Below are positions 17,266-29,570 of a stretch of DNA of 64,000 nucleotides, in pieces. Position numbers and translations under genes: made by a program. The notes below the pieces were generated by a model. It worked only from the letters and a program-made list of their open reading frames with translations, had not been told where the DNA came from and did no database searches. The stretch is from Echinococcus granulosus (lineage: Eukaryota; Platyhelminthes; Cestoda; Cyclophyllidea; Taeniidae). The stretch is taken from the NCBI RefSeq assembly GCF_000524195.1, contig NW_020170538.1, forward strand, positions 62,001-126,000, read 5' to 3'. Each line of letters opens with the position of its first letter. Within the stretch, counting starts at the first letter, position 1.

Positions 17266-19174
17266 CGTCCCTTTTTGAAGAGTAATTCTGTGTTAATTTT
17301 TCGCCTTTGTTCGCAAAATCAGATACGTTGAATGGTTAGTAAATTTTGAGTTTTTAAATGAACAGATGGCAACTATAAATATTTACCCCAAATCACAAAA
17401 CAGTCCATAGCCAACCCGACGAGACTTCAAAAGGAACCCGTATTTGATTTCAAAACGAATGTAGTCAAGGTTGTAGCCACATTTTATGCACGAAAACAAG
17501 AACATTATTATGAGAATTGGTGGTCTTTTCTGTCCTATTAAAATAGGTGCTGTAGTGCTCTCTCGGGGGCTTGTGACATGGTAAAGCGAGAACATCTAGG
17601 GATGGGTCATGGACTAGACAATGCTATTGCCGTTTTAAGGAATATGCTGTGTTCAGTGGTTATTTTAATCTGAAAGACTGAACCTAAGTTGGTAAACAAT
17701 GCTGATAAGAGGTGAGGTCACCTATTAACCATGTCTCCCTTCGCCAAGAGGCCGAAAATTCACCAAAAATCATTTCCCAACGAGAAAAAAGTTGACTCAG
17801 ACCCAATTTCAATGATGCGTTTTATCTCTAGAAGCATGACATTTCCCTTTACGCTTCCGTTCCTATTTAACTTTCCTTTGCAAGCTGTATCTTCAATTTA
17901 GCGAGTGATTGACCGGTGTCTGAAGATTACGATAAGCATCGCATAGAGGCAAATGAACCAGGGGAACGCGGAGGCTGAGACAGTTTCTCCCTCCCACACA
18001 GTCTTCAGTCGAAATTCCTCACAGTTCAGTAAATTGTACAAGGCAAAAATCAAACATATTTGCCCGAAAACCAATTGACATTTGCTTTAGAAGCGCTTAG
18101 CGGATAGCGGGCCGCTTAAGAATAACAAAAATTTCAATGCAAAAGTACAGGGGCAACTTCTTAGCACATCTAGGTCTGTCAGTCTGTAAACATAGGCGCC
18201 GAATGACGAATTACCAGTATTGACTGCGATAAGTAACCCTTTATTTTAATTAATAATAGTGAATCCCAGCCACTTAAAATAATACACTTTCCATTTATCA
18301 TTCATCACCCCAATCAAATTGTTAAACCAATTTGGTTAAGAATGATAGGTATTGCCACTGCATACTACACCTCCTTCAAATACTACTCAAGAAGCTAGAT
18401 TCTCCAGCTTTGGAACTGAATCGAAGTCGGTCCGCAAAGCATACAAGCTTGATCCACTTCCATCAACTCCCGAAGGTCAACATTTTATGGCATGAGAGAT
18501 AAAAAGCAGTGAAAGACAGTAGAGTGCTGGTAGACCGCCACATGCCTAATATTTATAGTGCGTGCATGCAGACAATCTCCTCAACAAACTGTACCGAAAA
18601 TAGCACGATCCCCTTCATCTGAGCCCATTTAACTTCGTAACTAGGGTTACGTGACTAACCCACTCAAGGTCATAAAAAAAGGAATATGATGACTTCAAAC
18701 TAACCGATAGCTCTCTTATTTATAAACCGTTTCATCGAGTAAACACTTTAAGGACGCACCGCATTTTAGACTTTTACCACCTGATAAAACTTTTCCGAAG
18801 TATTTTGACCAAACATTTCTGTTATCGAGCAGCAAACAAATGCCAATTTGTAGCACAACCGTTCTGTTGACATCTCAAATTAAACAACAAAGCCGATATC
18901 CGGTTTTCATTTTGTCAATGAAACTAACACGTTCAACCAGTAAATGATTATTTATGTACTAAAGGAAGTTTGTGGATAACAGGTTGTTTTCTGCAGTCGT
19001 CTTTCCNNNNNNNNNNNNNNNNNNNNNNNNNNNNNNNNNNNNNNNNNNNNNNNNNNNNNNNNNNNNNNNNNNNNNNNNNNNNNNNNNNNNNNNNNNNNNN
19101 NNNNNNGCAGTCGTCTTTCCACCGTTTTATAATCAAAACCAGCAACCAGCCTAGATCACCATAAAGTTGTTTAC
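17266..19174. other. Mostly non-coding stretch with an assembly gap
   Basis: This lies between two unrecognised minus-strand coding segments. If they are one gene, it is intron plus undiscovered small exons. The 70-codon minus-strand frame at 17383-17595 has no convincing splice edges. The 100-N gap at 19007-19106 hides sequence here. Confidence 0.4.
19007..19106. other. Assembly gap (100 N) with matching flanks
   Basis: There are exactly 100 N. The 14 bases before the gap and the 14 after it are identical (GCAGTCGTCTTTCC), so the two contigs overlap and the gap may have zero or negative real length. Confidence 0.98.
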
Positions 19175-19890
19175 CTAGGCAGAGAAAGTCAGGGGACGGA
19201 CTGCATTTTTGGCCGACGACCTTGTATGTCTTCACATTCTTGCCAAAATTTGAACTAGCAGATAGGGGGACAACAATCATGCGGATTAAGGCACATAAAC
19301 CCTGGGGAAAGTAAGAGGAAAAATCCAGGATTTTGCGGTCCCGATTTACCGATTTTAAGCTTTGACTACCACTTAAATAACTAGGAGTCCAGTCAAATCA
19401 ACTGCAAAGCCACTACTGAGCTTGGGGTATGGTGGGGGCTGGCCGTAGCACTACGCGTGCCGTGCAGACTGCCGTCTTAAACAAAAGAGGCATTCGAAAA
19501 AGAACAAAAATCACTCACTGACTCCACCTTTACTGGCTGAACACGAATTTCCGTTCCTTCATAAGACGAAATGTGTTCTGAAACCATGGCAACGTTAGAT
19601 GTGCCTTGATTGTAGACAATCATGGCAAAAGCATCATCGACAGCGGCAGTAGAGGTAGAAGCACCAAGACCATCATCAGGAGTGTCATCCATGCGTTCCT
19701 TTATCCTCTTCATGCTGTCATTTTGCAACTCTTCGTTTTCTTCAACAATCATAGGCATTTCCGATAGCCGTGGAAATAACTTCGTTTCAGTGATCCCAAA
19801 TCCATTGTTGGTGATTCTGTTTAGGTCACCGCTTCTCTCTGGAACGCCATTGCCAGTGTCTGAAGTTGCCGAAAGAGAAAGACCATTCAT
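19175..19890 (-). CDS. Unrecognised acidic protein, 5' exons
   Basis: I do not recognise the family. Exon 1 (19519-19890) starts with MNGLSLSATSDTGNG and encodes 124 aa, rich in Ser, Asp, Glu and Asn, with an acidic patch (VEENEELQND). It ends at a strong GTGAGT donor. Exon 2 (19175-19301) follows a CCCCAG acceptor, keeps the frame, contains KTYKVVGQKCSPSP, and ends at GTAAAC one base into a codon. The remaining exons must lie to the left, beyond or inside the assembly gap. The composition suggests a largely disordered nuclear or regulatory N-terminus, but that is only an impression. It lies downstream of TRAPPC8 and upstream of POLH on the same strand. Confidence 0.45.
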
Positions 19891-20888
19891 TTGAAGTATT
19901 TATAAGATTACGCAAACATTTTCGTCCCTTCACAATTCATCCCCCATCCTATACGAATTCAATCTACTTGCGGACGTGCCTGGTTTGTTTTAGTACTTTT
20001 TTAGAAAAATTAAGAGCATCTAGGATGAAATCGATGACTGTGAAGAGGAGTCTTTGACTCTCTTTTGACTTTATTTTCTCCCTTAGTATCACAGTCCTCC
20101 AAATATGTCACCTATGCTTCTCGTACTTCAGCCCTTCTGTGTATTGAAGGTGTCGCCTGGAAATAGGTTTTTGCTGTGATACTTTCTAGAATATTTCGAG
20201 TGTATCACTTTTGAAGCTCCCTTTGAATACATGCAATCGGAATCCCCAAAATATACGAAATTGTGACCAAATACCGAGTACACGGGCTTTAGAAGCACCA
20301 AAAGACAGGAAAAAAGGGTTAGATCGAGTGGCGTGGACGAACCAATATAAGGAGGGGTTCGAGGTCGACCTCATTAATAAGTTACAATCTAACTCACCAT
20401 TGAGAGTATGGGTTTTGGTGGATTCGAGGCTACTCGCGTTGCAACCCATTATTTAGCCTCCCCTAAGAGATCACTTCACACACGTGTTGGTGCTTTGAAA
20501 CTCACGCCGCGGCGCCTATTGATTTTTGGGGTCAAAGTTCGCCTGGAAGTTGGTTGCATTGGTCGTTTACACAAGGGCTGGGAGACTTGAATTTGTAGCA
20601 CAGGAGACGGATAGCCAACTAACTCTGCCCGTGGACACATCGATTCATCCATTCTATCTACTAGGCCTCACATTAAATACTTGTCCCTTGGTTGCGCATA
20701 GTTACCAACAAGCGGACATTTCGTAATAAAAAAGTGATTTCACGTAAAAAGCAGTTTCCCCATTTCAGTGGGAGAGAAATATGTATTTGCCCAAAAAAAA
20801 CCAGTAGGGGAAGTAAGTAAGGAAAGGAAATAGGAGGGGAGGGAAAGGGGACAAAAAGGAGAGAGCTGACTGTAGTGTTGTGGGTACT
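19891..20888. other. Spacer between TRAPPC8 stop and the unrecognised gene
   Basis: This 998-nt stretch should include the TRAPPC8 3' UTR and the upstream region of the 19.9-kb gene. Short open frames occur on both strands without recognisable content. Around 20800-20870 the + strand is purine-rich (GGAAAGG-type). Confidence 0.5.
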
Positions 20889-23800
20889 TTAGGACGCCTC
20901 CGCTGCTACCACGACAACTAAGGACGAAAAGTCACACAATTGGCGAACAAACGGCGCAGGCGGGTTACTGACAGCGACAATGGAACCGGTGGGGAGAACG
21001 ACACTTCTCTCATAGCTAATATTATTGCTATGGGGACGAGATGGTGGCGGTAGCGGAGAGGTAGAGGAGGGAGAAACGGAGGCTTTAAGACAAAGGGAGT
21101 TGACCTCGTAGACGCCGGGGCAGGCAACACGTGCGATGAGGGCCAGGCGGTGTATCTGACCCGCAGCCAAGGCTACCTGCTGCACGCACGCACCTGTCCA
21201 CAGTACGCGTGGCGGTGACGGTTGCTGTGGGATTGTGGGACTCCTACTGTAACACAAACAAGTATCACCGAAGAACGGGAAAATCTGATTAACCACTTCC
21301 CTTGCGGTGTTCTGATTATACTACTGAAATGACTATAAGTAGTTCATTTTGACCAGATAGACGACCAACTACTAAATTGAATATGGGTAGAATGAAACAC
21401 CAGGATAGTACATCTAGCGATTCGGCTTTTCATCACTCATAAACTACTATTAAAAAGAAAAATAGATCTCTTCAAAGGAAAAATCGTATATGATGCAATG
21501 TTATGAAATGCTACTAACACTTTTTAAGTAGCAAGCACCAAGACTTAAACACAAGTTTAAATCTAAACTTAAAAGGCCGAAATTAAGTCGAAAACCCACC
21601 TTGTGCTGTCTTCATTAGTCGATATACGAGCGGTAACGGGACAGGAGCTGGCATTATAAATTTCCACGGTGACTGGAATGGCGGCCATTGCAGAACTGAA
21701 AGCGGAGTTTAAAAGAATAATTTTGAGACAATCTGATTTTAACATGATACAAGTTCTGCTCTTATCGTTCTAGACGTTCAGAATTCTTGAAGCTATAAAA
21801 GCAGCATACAGAGGAAATGGGTAAGCTTCCGATCAAGGGTACTACTGATACTAGCGCAGTAGTACCAGTAACTCAGTCGCTTACAGTTGCCTTTAGTTTC
21901 TGGGCTCTGAAAATTGTCCCACCAACGGTTGATTAAGCAGGCAAAATTTTTGTTACTTGAACTCCCCCCCCCCCCCATAAAAACGTTCAAATAAGATATT
22001 AAAATGACGCACTACTTACACCATTTGAAGTAGATATAAACCCCCCTTGAAAAGTTAAGCAGACAGTACCTTTCAACAGTCGAACTTAAACCAGGTGTAC
22101 ATTCCTCACTCCTTCTGGTAAAATTATGCACGACTCGGAATGGATGATACAGACGTAGACGAAGCAGTGAAGAAAGCGGTAGCAGTGAGGGAATCGAGGC
22201 CAGCATTTGCGCCAAGTTGTTTCCCGAGGGCTGGTGAGGAAATTAAGGGTAAGTAATTGCCTTCCCATACAAAAAGACGGCCAAATATGAACTTACAGAT
22301 TGTAGAGCTTTCGGCATATGCGCGTAGACAACACGAATGTGACTCTGACCGAAGCGTTGGCTTTTAACCAGGGAGTCACTTTGATCAACCACTTGCCAAA
22401 AAGCCAGTAAGAAGAAGTTCTTCGGTTGCAAGTCAGTTTCTGGAGCTGCTACTTCTGTTGGTGCGTCCCCGTTGGCTGAATTTCCAGTCTGACACTAAAA
22501 CATGGAGAAAGTTTGATCGAAATGGTACCATCTAACCCAAAAGAAATGCAGCAATCTGTATCCAGACGCTGATTACGGCCCCAAATCCCGGATCAAGAAG
22601 GTTGAGCTGAGTTTCAACAAGACCTGGCGCCATCCCATGCCCCCCACACGACCCGAGGTTAAAGGTTTAAAAACTCCCACAAACACAGTAACCATCTAGA
22701 TCCCTCTTGATTAGATTCTCCGAGGCTACTGTGCTTGCGATGTCGACAAAGGGATTAATGGGGACGACAGATCAACAGCAGAACCAGCATTTACAACACT
22801 TTTCAATCAGAATAACTTACCCTGGATGCAGCCATTTGAGCGGCCTGTGTAGAGAGCAGGAAAAATTGTGCATAGGGGGTGGCCAGTGCGTCGATTCCAT
22901 CCGAGACAGGGTGTAAAGCGATGCTGGATGCGCTGCCAACACCAGCAGCCTCCGTTGTCGCGGGCTTCCGTCGTGTTGCGCGAACGCAAAAGGTCATCTC
23001 CCGGGTCGGAAGCATGAGAACACCGTCTTGGTAAGGAGAAAGGCAATTAAAATGATAGATGATGACAACCAATCAGGTCACAGCACACAATCGAAACCAT
23101 TCAAAAACGTCCTTTAAAAACAATTATAAAACGTCCAAAAACTCACTCTTAGAAGCTGCTGCCTCTCTGGGAGCCACGAGATGGATATTCCAATTCACAT
23201 CCAGGCAAGCCAATTGAATCACATTGAATGAATGCTAGAAAAAAAGCCGCAAATCAAATAAGGAGCAAAGTAACCTGTAGGGAGACGTTCTTGCACCTCA
23301 AAGTGATCACCAACGAGTCCACCTCGGAGCCCTGGGTTCTCGCACAAGTCGCAGAAAAGTGAAGCGACGGTAGTAATTGTAAACTCGCCTCGTGCTGAAG
23401 GTACCTCAACCTACTTATAAGCAATCAGTAGAATTTGATCCCCGCAACCTACTCAGATGGTTCGTCCTTCGTGGTGTAGCCGAAAACCACATGAAATCGA
23501 CAAAAAGGTGGAACTGGAGGCTGTGAAAACACCAAAGAATTCTCTCGTCGTTGGGAACGGTCTAATCGACGCATTTGGGCTGGTGGTGCTCGAATCCAAA
23601 ACTGCTCGTTTTTCGACTGCGAGGCCTCCAATGGGACTACCCTCGACAATGGCATAACGAGGGATGGAGACGCATTAGAAAGGAGGAAAAAACTTGGCCA
23701 AGAGGTTGTGACGTAGAGATTCTTCAGCGCACGACTTCCAATATTCGTGAAAGTGAGGCTGTGTCCGTAGATTTCACCCTCGAATAGGGATTGGGGAAGT

Positions 23801-26800
23801 CCACCAAATGCTACCTAAAGCAAGATAAGAAGGTTGGTCCCTAGAATCTAAAAAAATTCAAGTACCTTCAGAAGCGCCTGCGGTGAAACGACATTCCAAT
23901 GAAAGCGTGGATCTGTCGGAGCTGAGGAGAAGCGGACCTTCCCCTGAACAATGGAAGAAGTCAGGCCGCCGGACGTTAAGGAATTCGTTGACAAATTAGT
24001 GGAATCCAATGGATCGCGGAGGAATTCAGTGGCTCTCATGGAAACATCCAATTGTGGAGTGGTGGTAAGTAGCTCCAGTGATGATGAGAGAGGAGGCGGC
24101 GCGGCAGGTGAAGGAAGGTCTGCCAGGGATAATTGACGTGACGACGAGATATCAAGTTTAAAAGCAACACCGGTAATTTGGAGATCAATCATGGATCGTC
24201 TAGGTTGCAGTCCCAACTCAACCTAGGAGAGGTGGAAGAAATATATCGGGGGTTGATTCACATTAGTAGTAGTTTAAATTATCTGTAACCAATTCTTTAT
24301 TTGGTTTCGCGGTTCATTTGTCCCATGGTCGATACAAAACCCCCTCGAATACTGCCGTGGTGGTCTTCATATCGGTGGCATGGAAAACAAACCTCGATGA
24401 CTATTTCAAAGGTAGAGAAAAAAACCGACCAAAGAAGATTTAACCATTCCTCAACTGACCAATTTCCTGTCTCCAGGCAACATGTAAAACTCGTTGAGAA
24501 CTGAAGTGTGGACGTAATTCCGCGCCTCACGAAGTCGCTCCAAATTGACCTCTTCGTTGGAAAGAATAACCCCAGATTCAGAGAAGGGGTTGGAAGTGAA
24601 CGACGCCTGCCAGAGAAGGTGGACATCAGTCAGAACAAGCGGCACTTTCCAGGAGTTGTACAGTGGGATCTGAACTGTCAGCTGTTCTGAAAAGGTGAAA
24701 AAGTAAAAACTAATGACGTTTGGCAAGTTGAGCAGCCAACAAAGGGGATTCAAAACAATGGCAACTGTCATAATTACTCATACGTCCACAGTCCTTTAAT
24801 GTTTTAAAGCTCTCTGAAAAGTAATTCGAGGGATATTCTGCCTTAAGGAGTTAAATCGCTACCTGAATAGCTGGTAGCATTTGGGAATAGGAAGGCTGTG
24901 CTACTTGTAATTAATAAGTAGTGGGTGCGATTTTTAGACTTACCGCCAACAGGAATGTCATGCCACCGCATTTTTTTCTTTGTCTTCTCCTCGTATACGG
25001 ACGGAGCTGTCGCCACCACAAGGTCGCTGTCATCTGCATCGCGAGACAATTCCTGGCCGGCCTGTAGACATAACAGCGCTTTCAATCGACGGAAAACTGC
25101 CTGTCGTGGTAGTGAATATGAGGGACGAGAGTAGAGGAAACGAATGAATTCTTCACCGGGCCATTTCATGTGATTAAAACCACCATCTCCCCTTTCTAAA
25201 AAAGACCAAAACGTAGCATTAAAAATATCCATTTGAGGTGCACTACTCAAAGTATCAAAATTGACAACGCGAGCTCTTCAGTCGCCGAGAGTCCGGGCTG
25301 CCACACTTCGATGGCGTGACGTTTCTTTCGTGTCATTTCTGTATCAATCGTTCAGTGCATTTATCAATCGGGACTCGCCCTCGAGTGTAACAGGACAGTA
25401 AAGAGTGAACCTTAGAGGAAGCAAATAGACCCACCTTCCACAGATGGCACGTCCGTAGAAACCATCCAAACAGGAATGTCAGTTGTCGGAACAAAGGAGG
25501 GAAAGATTAGAGTTGCAAAGTTGTGAGGAAGAGAGGAGCGCTGAGCTGTGAAGGTACGCGCATCTTCAGCGTCTTCGTGTTCATTGTCCGAAAAAGCGGT
25601 TCCACGAGCTTCCACCGAGCAATCATCTACGTGAAGAAAACAAATTTCGTCCTATATCAAACTCACATAAAACCGCTTTAATTGGTTGGTCTTTTGTCGC
25701 TCTGATACTTTGTCATGGCTTGACAATTGTCCTAAAACCGCAACATTTGAGAAATCAGATTTGATTGGCCTGAAAGGATCCATTGCCATAGAGTAGTTGC
25801 GACGCATTGTTCGCCCGTGTCAACAGAGACAAAACAAGAAAATAATCCATGATTTATACACTGTGACCACATTCTACCACTCCTCTTGACATTCGTGGGT
25901 TGTCGTTGCCATCCATTCAATCCCTCAATATTTAGACAAGAAGGTGGAATCCAAATTCCCACTCATAACTACTTCAGCAAACTGCTTTTAACAGTGAACA
26001 CTCACCATCCGTTTTGCGGGTAGGTGTTCCCAACATCACTTTGGCATGATTTTTTTCAAAAATTGGAAGACCCAACTCCAGCCACTCCTTTCTCCCCTCT
26101 CCGGATGAGTTCACCTACGAAGGTGTCAAAGAGGTAGTCATTATTGTGACAATTCCTGAGCTTTAAGTTTTCAGAGATGCAACAAACCTTATTGAGGATG
26201 TTGAGGAATTCTCGCAAAAATCGACTCTGTGCAGCTTCCAATTGACAGCTATGCGGTGAAAGGAGATGCCACAATGATTGAAGCGCCTCCCTGGGTTGAT
26301 TTAACAGAATCTGTTGACGTGCAAGATTTTCATTCACATGGTCGAGGACTAGAGTCCAGCCGGAGTCAACGCTTTTGATAGGTGAGAGAATTTCAAGGGT
26401 CAGGGAGAAGGAACGAGCGCTGAGTAGTGGCTAAAGACAGGAAAAAGATATACTACTGACAATTTATAAGTAGAACTAGTGAGCTGGTCAAACTAACGCT
26501 GCTTCCTTTCCAGCTGCAAAGTAGAAGCTTTAAATCAAACGGGTGAAAGTTCTCTACTTTGCACCTTTCACATCTTCAGTGGCAATGCGTCCCACGATTC
26601 GACAAATAATAATGTTATATTTTTAATGATCGAATCGTGAGTTTATGAGGTAGCACTAGGGTGGAGAAGCTAAATAGGGACTTCAGTTTCCCGTTTTATG
26701 TGAAAATCGCCTATTAGTACCAGTTCCGATAAGGCAAAAGATCAAACGCGCGGCGGCTGAATAAAGACCTGTTTGATTCTACATCAAACAAAGTTGCTAA

Positions 26801-28903
26801 TCACAAAGGTGTAAAGAAGACAATGGCTTCCCACCTTAAAAGTATAGGAAACAACAATTTTACCTGTTTGGCCCGAGCAAAACGTACTCCAGCCAGAGCC
26901 ATTCGCATTGCGAAGTGACGAAGAAGCGGCCGTTTCCCCCGTAAATTACAATGTGCTGCCTGCTCTAACAGCATACCTCCAGCCATAAATCCACCCTAAG
27001 CAAAAAGAAGTAAATGAAGGGGCTAACAAGTGCGGTGAGTAAATCAGGAAGCGACCAACCCCTAGTGCTAGGGATTGATCCGAAATGAGTTGGCGCATCC
27101 GAGGTGATTACACAGATGGACATAGGTGCCATTAACTTACTACATCAGCCAATCGAATGAAACACACTGCCGTTTCGGCAAAGAGTTCCCGAGATTTCAG
27201 TGCTTCCGTATGCAGAAGAACAGCCCGCAATGCAAGATCAGAGTTTCTAGCATGGAGGAAAAAACAAACAAACTCCATTTAATGGGGAAAATTCTAACCG
27301 AGAGGAGAGTACCTTCTCATAGAGCTTTATGTGACAAATTTCTTTTTCCCACGATAGAATATATGCACACATACTTGCATTTAGTTACATAGGTAAGAAT
27401 CGCATCATCCATTTGATGTTGTGGGTACTGACGTTGGCTAACCGCTCCCTGCAGGTACGTCGACAATGCAGACATCTCCTGTAGAATCCGAATAAATTGT
27501 TTAATCCATGGGAGAAAATGGCCGTTTAAAACTGATTTCTTTGCCTCTCAAACCTACTTGCGTCCCAGCATAGTAAAGCCAAGCCGACTTCTGCTTGAAA
27601 TCTCGTTTTACCAGGTCATAAATCTGATGCGCTGATTCGTATTGTTGAAATAGAAATAAAAGGTCTGCCAGCTTCCTCATCTGAAGTTCTGGTGCATCAT
27701 CAGGATAGACGGAAGCCGAACCAGCGGCAGAGTTAGTACCGTCCAGCAGACTGACATGCAGATCCGATTGGCTTAAAGAAAGGGAAACGGACTCATTTAC
27801 ATAGGATTGAGAAAAGAGCTTTCGAGTGACCGAGAATAATCCTCGAGACTTGCGCAAGCGATGCGCAGCCTGGTCATTCAAAGACTTGATGGTTGACTCC
27901 GTCCACGGGACAAGAATCCGAGTTACAAAATCATACACAAAAGCCTGAAGTTTTTCATGATCTTGTTTGCCTAAGTGTTCACCATGGGGACAGGTTAACT
28001 GGGGATTTAAAACGGATTTAGCTGTCTCAATTTCATTCGGTTTCCAGCCTTGAGGAAGAAGATATCGAACCCATATATCTCCAATGGTACTGTCAGAACA
28101 ATATTGAGACGAACAGAGATCCAGGAAGTAGCAATTTGCGTTACCGTAGGTTGCAGCAACCGATTGGAATAATTTAGCACCACTAAGAAACCGCATCAAC
28201 AGCAAATAGTTGAACAACTTACTCAGTAACTGGCATCATATCCGGGTCGTTGATAAGAACGTAAAACTTGACTATGTTAGTTGGACTAAACCATCGGAAG
28301 GGTTGAGATTTTAACAGCTGGGCTTGTTGTTGAACAAGACTTGAAAAAGCACCGAGGGTATCTGGATTACGGGTGGTGACAACGAACAAGCAACCGAGAT
28401 AACGCGTCAGAAACTCATGTTCATAGCAACCCAAATGAGATATGAATAAATGACGCCAGCACTCAAACCAAGGGGTTGAAACTAGAAAATGTGCAGTAAG
28501 TAATATATGCATGCCTGGGATATTGTAAGCCTTCCCATTGAGATAAAATTTGGAAGAGTTCATTGTAGGAAAGAGAGAAGGCTGAATAATAAACTCTCGA
28601 TCAGTCACAGGGTTAAACGGCGCGGTGGCGTTATCAAAGCGGACACAGAGCTTTTTGACCATGTGCGTGATGTTGTTTCCATCTTTCATAAAAACTAAAT
28701 GGCGAAAGGTTACTGACTGCAGTTAACCAACTATCTCTTAATTGTCCAGAAAACGGTAATAACAGCTCGCTGAATGTAAGGTTGTTAGGTGATAGGAAAC
28801 CCTCCACATCTTCGGTAGTAAGAACACCAATAGTTGGAGTAAAAACAAAATTTACAAAAGATTCGCCGGATACAGAACAACTTGTCATTTCGTATATGAG
28901 CAC
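20889..28903 (-). CDS. TRAPPC8: TRAPP complex subunit 8 (TRS85 homologue)
   Basis: This is a subunit of the TRAPP III tether, which activates Rab1 for early secretory traffic and autophagy at ER-Golgi membranes. Exons from the start: 28714-28903, 28223-28682, 27558-28182, 27375-27478, 27141-27246, 26864-26995, 26188-26430, 26006-26114, 25435-25626, 24944-25195, 24863-24895, 24460-24686, about 24341-24400, 23866-24222, 23453-23814, 23275-23413, 23147-23234, 22821-23026, 22297-22494, 22070-22230, 21600-21695, 20889-21246. The frame stays open, giving about 1565 aa (human 1435). Segments that follow the human protein in order include LTFSELLLPFS near the N-terminus, STPWFECWRHLF, LLEQAAHC, VLTDVHLLWQ, LFEGEIYGHSLTF, IPVTVEIYNASS and PGVYEVNSLCL near the C-terminus. 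The start at 28903 aligns with the human start; a second Met five residues later is possible. Exon 13's 3' edge is ambiguous (24341 or 24353). Exon 11 is only 33 nt. Introns range from 31 to 433 nt. Confidence 0.93.
26515..26563. repeat. Inverted repeat (11-bp perfect arms), hairpin 1
   Basis: Arms TGCAAAGTAGA (26515-26525) and its exact reverse complement (26553-26563) enclose 27 nt. Further pairing inside (GCTTT/AAAGT, with bulges) could lengthen the stem. It lies in TRAPPC8 intron 6, 29 nt from a second hairpin. Confidence 0.6.
26593..26639. repeat. Inverted repeat (10-bp perfect arms), hairpin 2
   Basis: Arms CACGATTCGA (26593-26602) and its exact reverse complement (26630-26639) enclose an AT-rich 27-nt loop. 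With hairpin 1 it makes a tandem pair of stem-loops inside the 433-nt intron 26431-26863. Confidence 0.6.
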
Positions 28904-29364
28904 CGCGTAATTAAATCAAAGACACCAAAGTGTTCGGCGATCATTGGCCAACGGTTGGGATTGTATAGGCCTCCAGCTGATGTAGGCTACTAAAATGAAG
29001 AGGTTCCGTGAAGGTCACCTGTGGGCAGTTAGGACACTTAACTAAAGATCCTATTTTAAACTCATTTGGTAAAAAATGTAACAATTTTGTTAAAATCTGA
29101 TGGAAAAGCAAAATAATTCTTTGTTAAAGTAGTGATTTTATTTAAGTTTTAGCAAAATGCTTGTAAAACCAATCTAAGCCGCAGCTACAAGCGGATTTTT
29201 TATCTATAGCTACACACCGTAAATTTTGTACATTTTGAGTTTGTATTCTATACTGCTGATTGAATGCTGTAACACCCTGCGATTTCCTTAACGTCGAAAT
29301 AATTTATCATGTTAGTGTTCAGACTTGAGTCTTCCTTGAGTTCGTAAGAATCCATAGAAGTGTA

Positions 29365-29570
29365 GCGTCCCGGGACTCCCTGAGGATGAAAGAAGACAAA
29401 ATACCCGGGCAGAATATATAATCGGCGCAGAGAAGGTGTCTGGGCTATTGGCATGGCCCAAAAGGCCAGCCCGCCCAGCGAGGTACAAGGAGGCTAATTC
29501 AATGTACAAAAGTGGCGCTTCACCAATGCCGAGGGATAAACCACTGTCGTATTACAGGAGTATAGCTGAA
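29365..29570 (+). repeat. Dispersed repeat family R3, copy 1
   Basis: This copy shares with three other sites the ordered blocks GAAAGAAGACA, an AATATAT-rich segment, GCAGAGAAGGT, GGCTATTGGCATGGCCCAAA and AATTCAA...GTGGC. Spacing is similar and divergence is moderate. Its size (about 200 bp) fits a SINE or a solo terminal repeat. I could not identify a tRNA-like head or terminal duplications. Confidence 0.7.

Noticed and set aside
27141..27400. Extra TRAPPC8 exon around 27310-27340
   Set aside because: Every frame that joins it to the neighbours hits a stop. Extending exon 4 to 27375 and splicing directly to 27246 gives a continuous match to the family.
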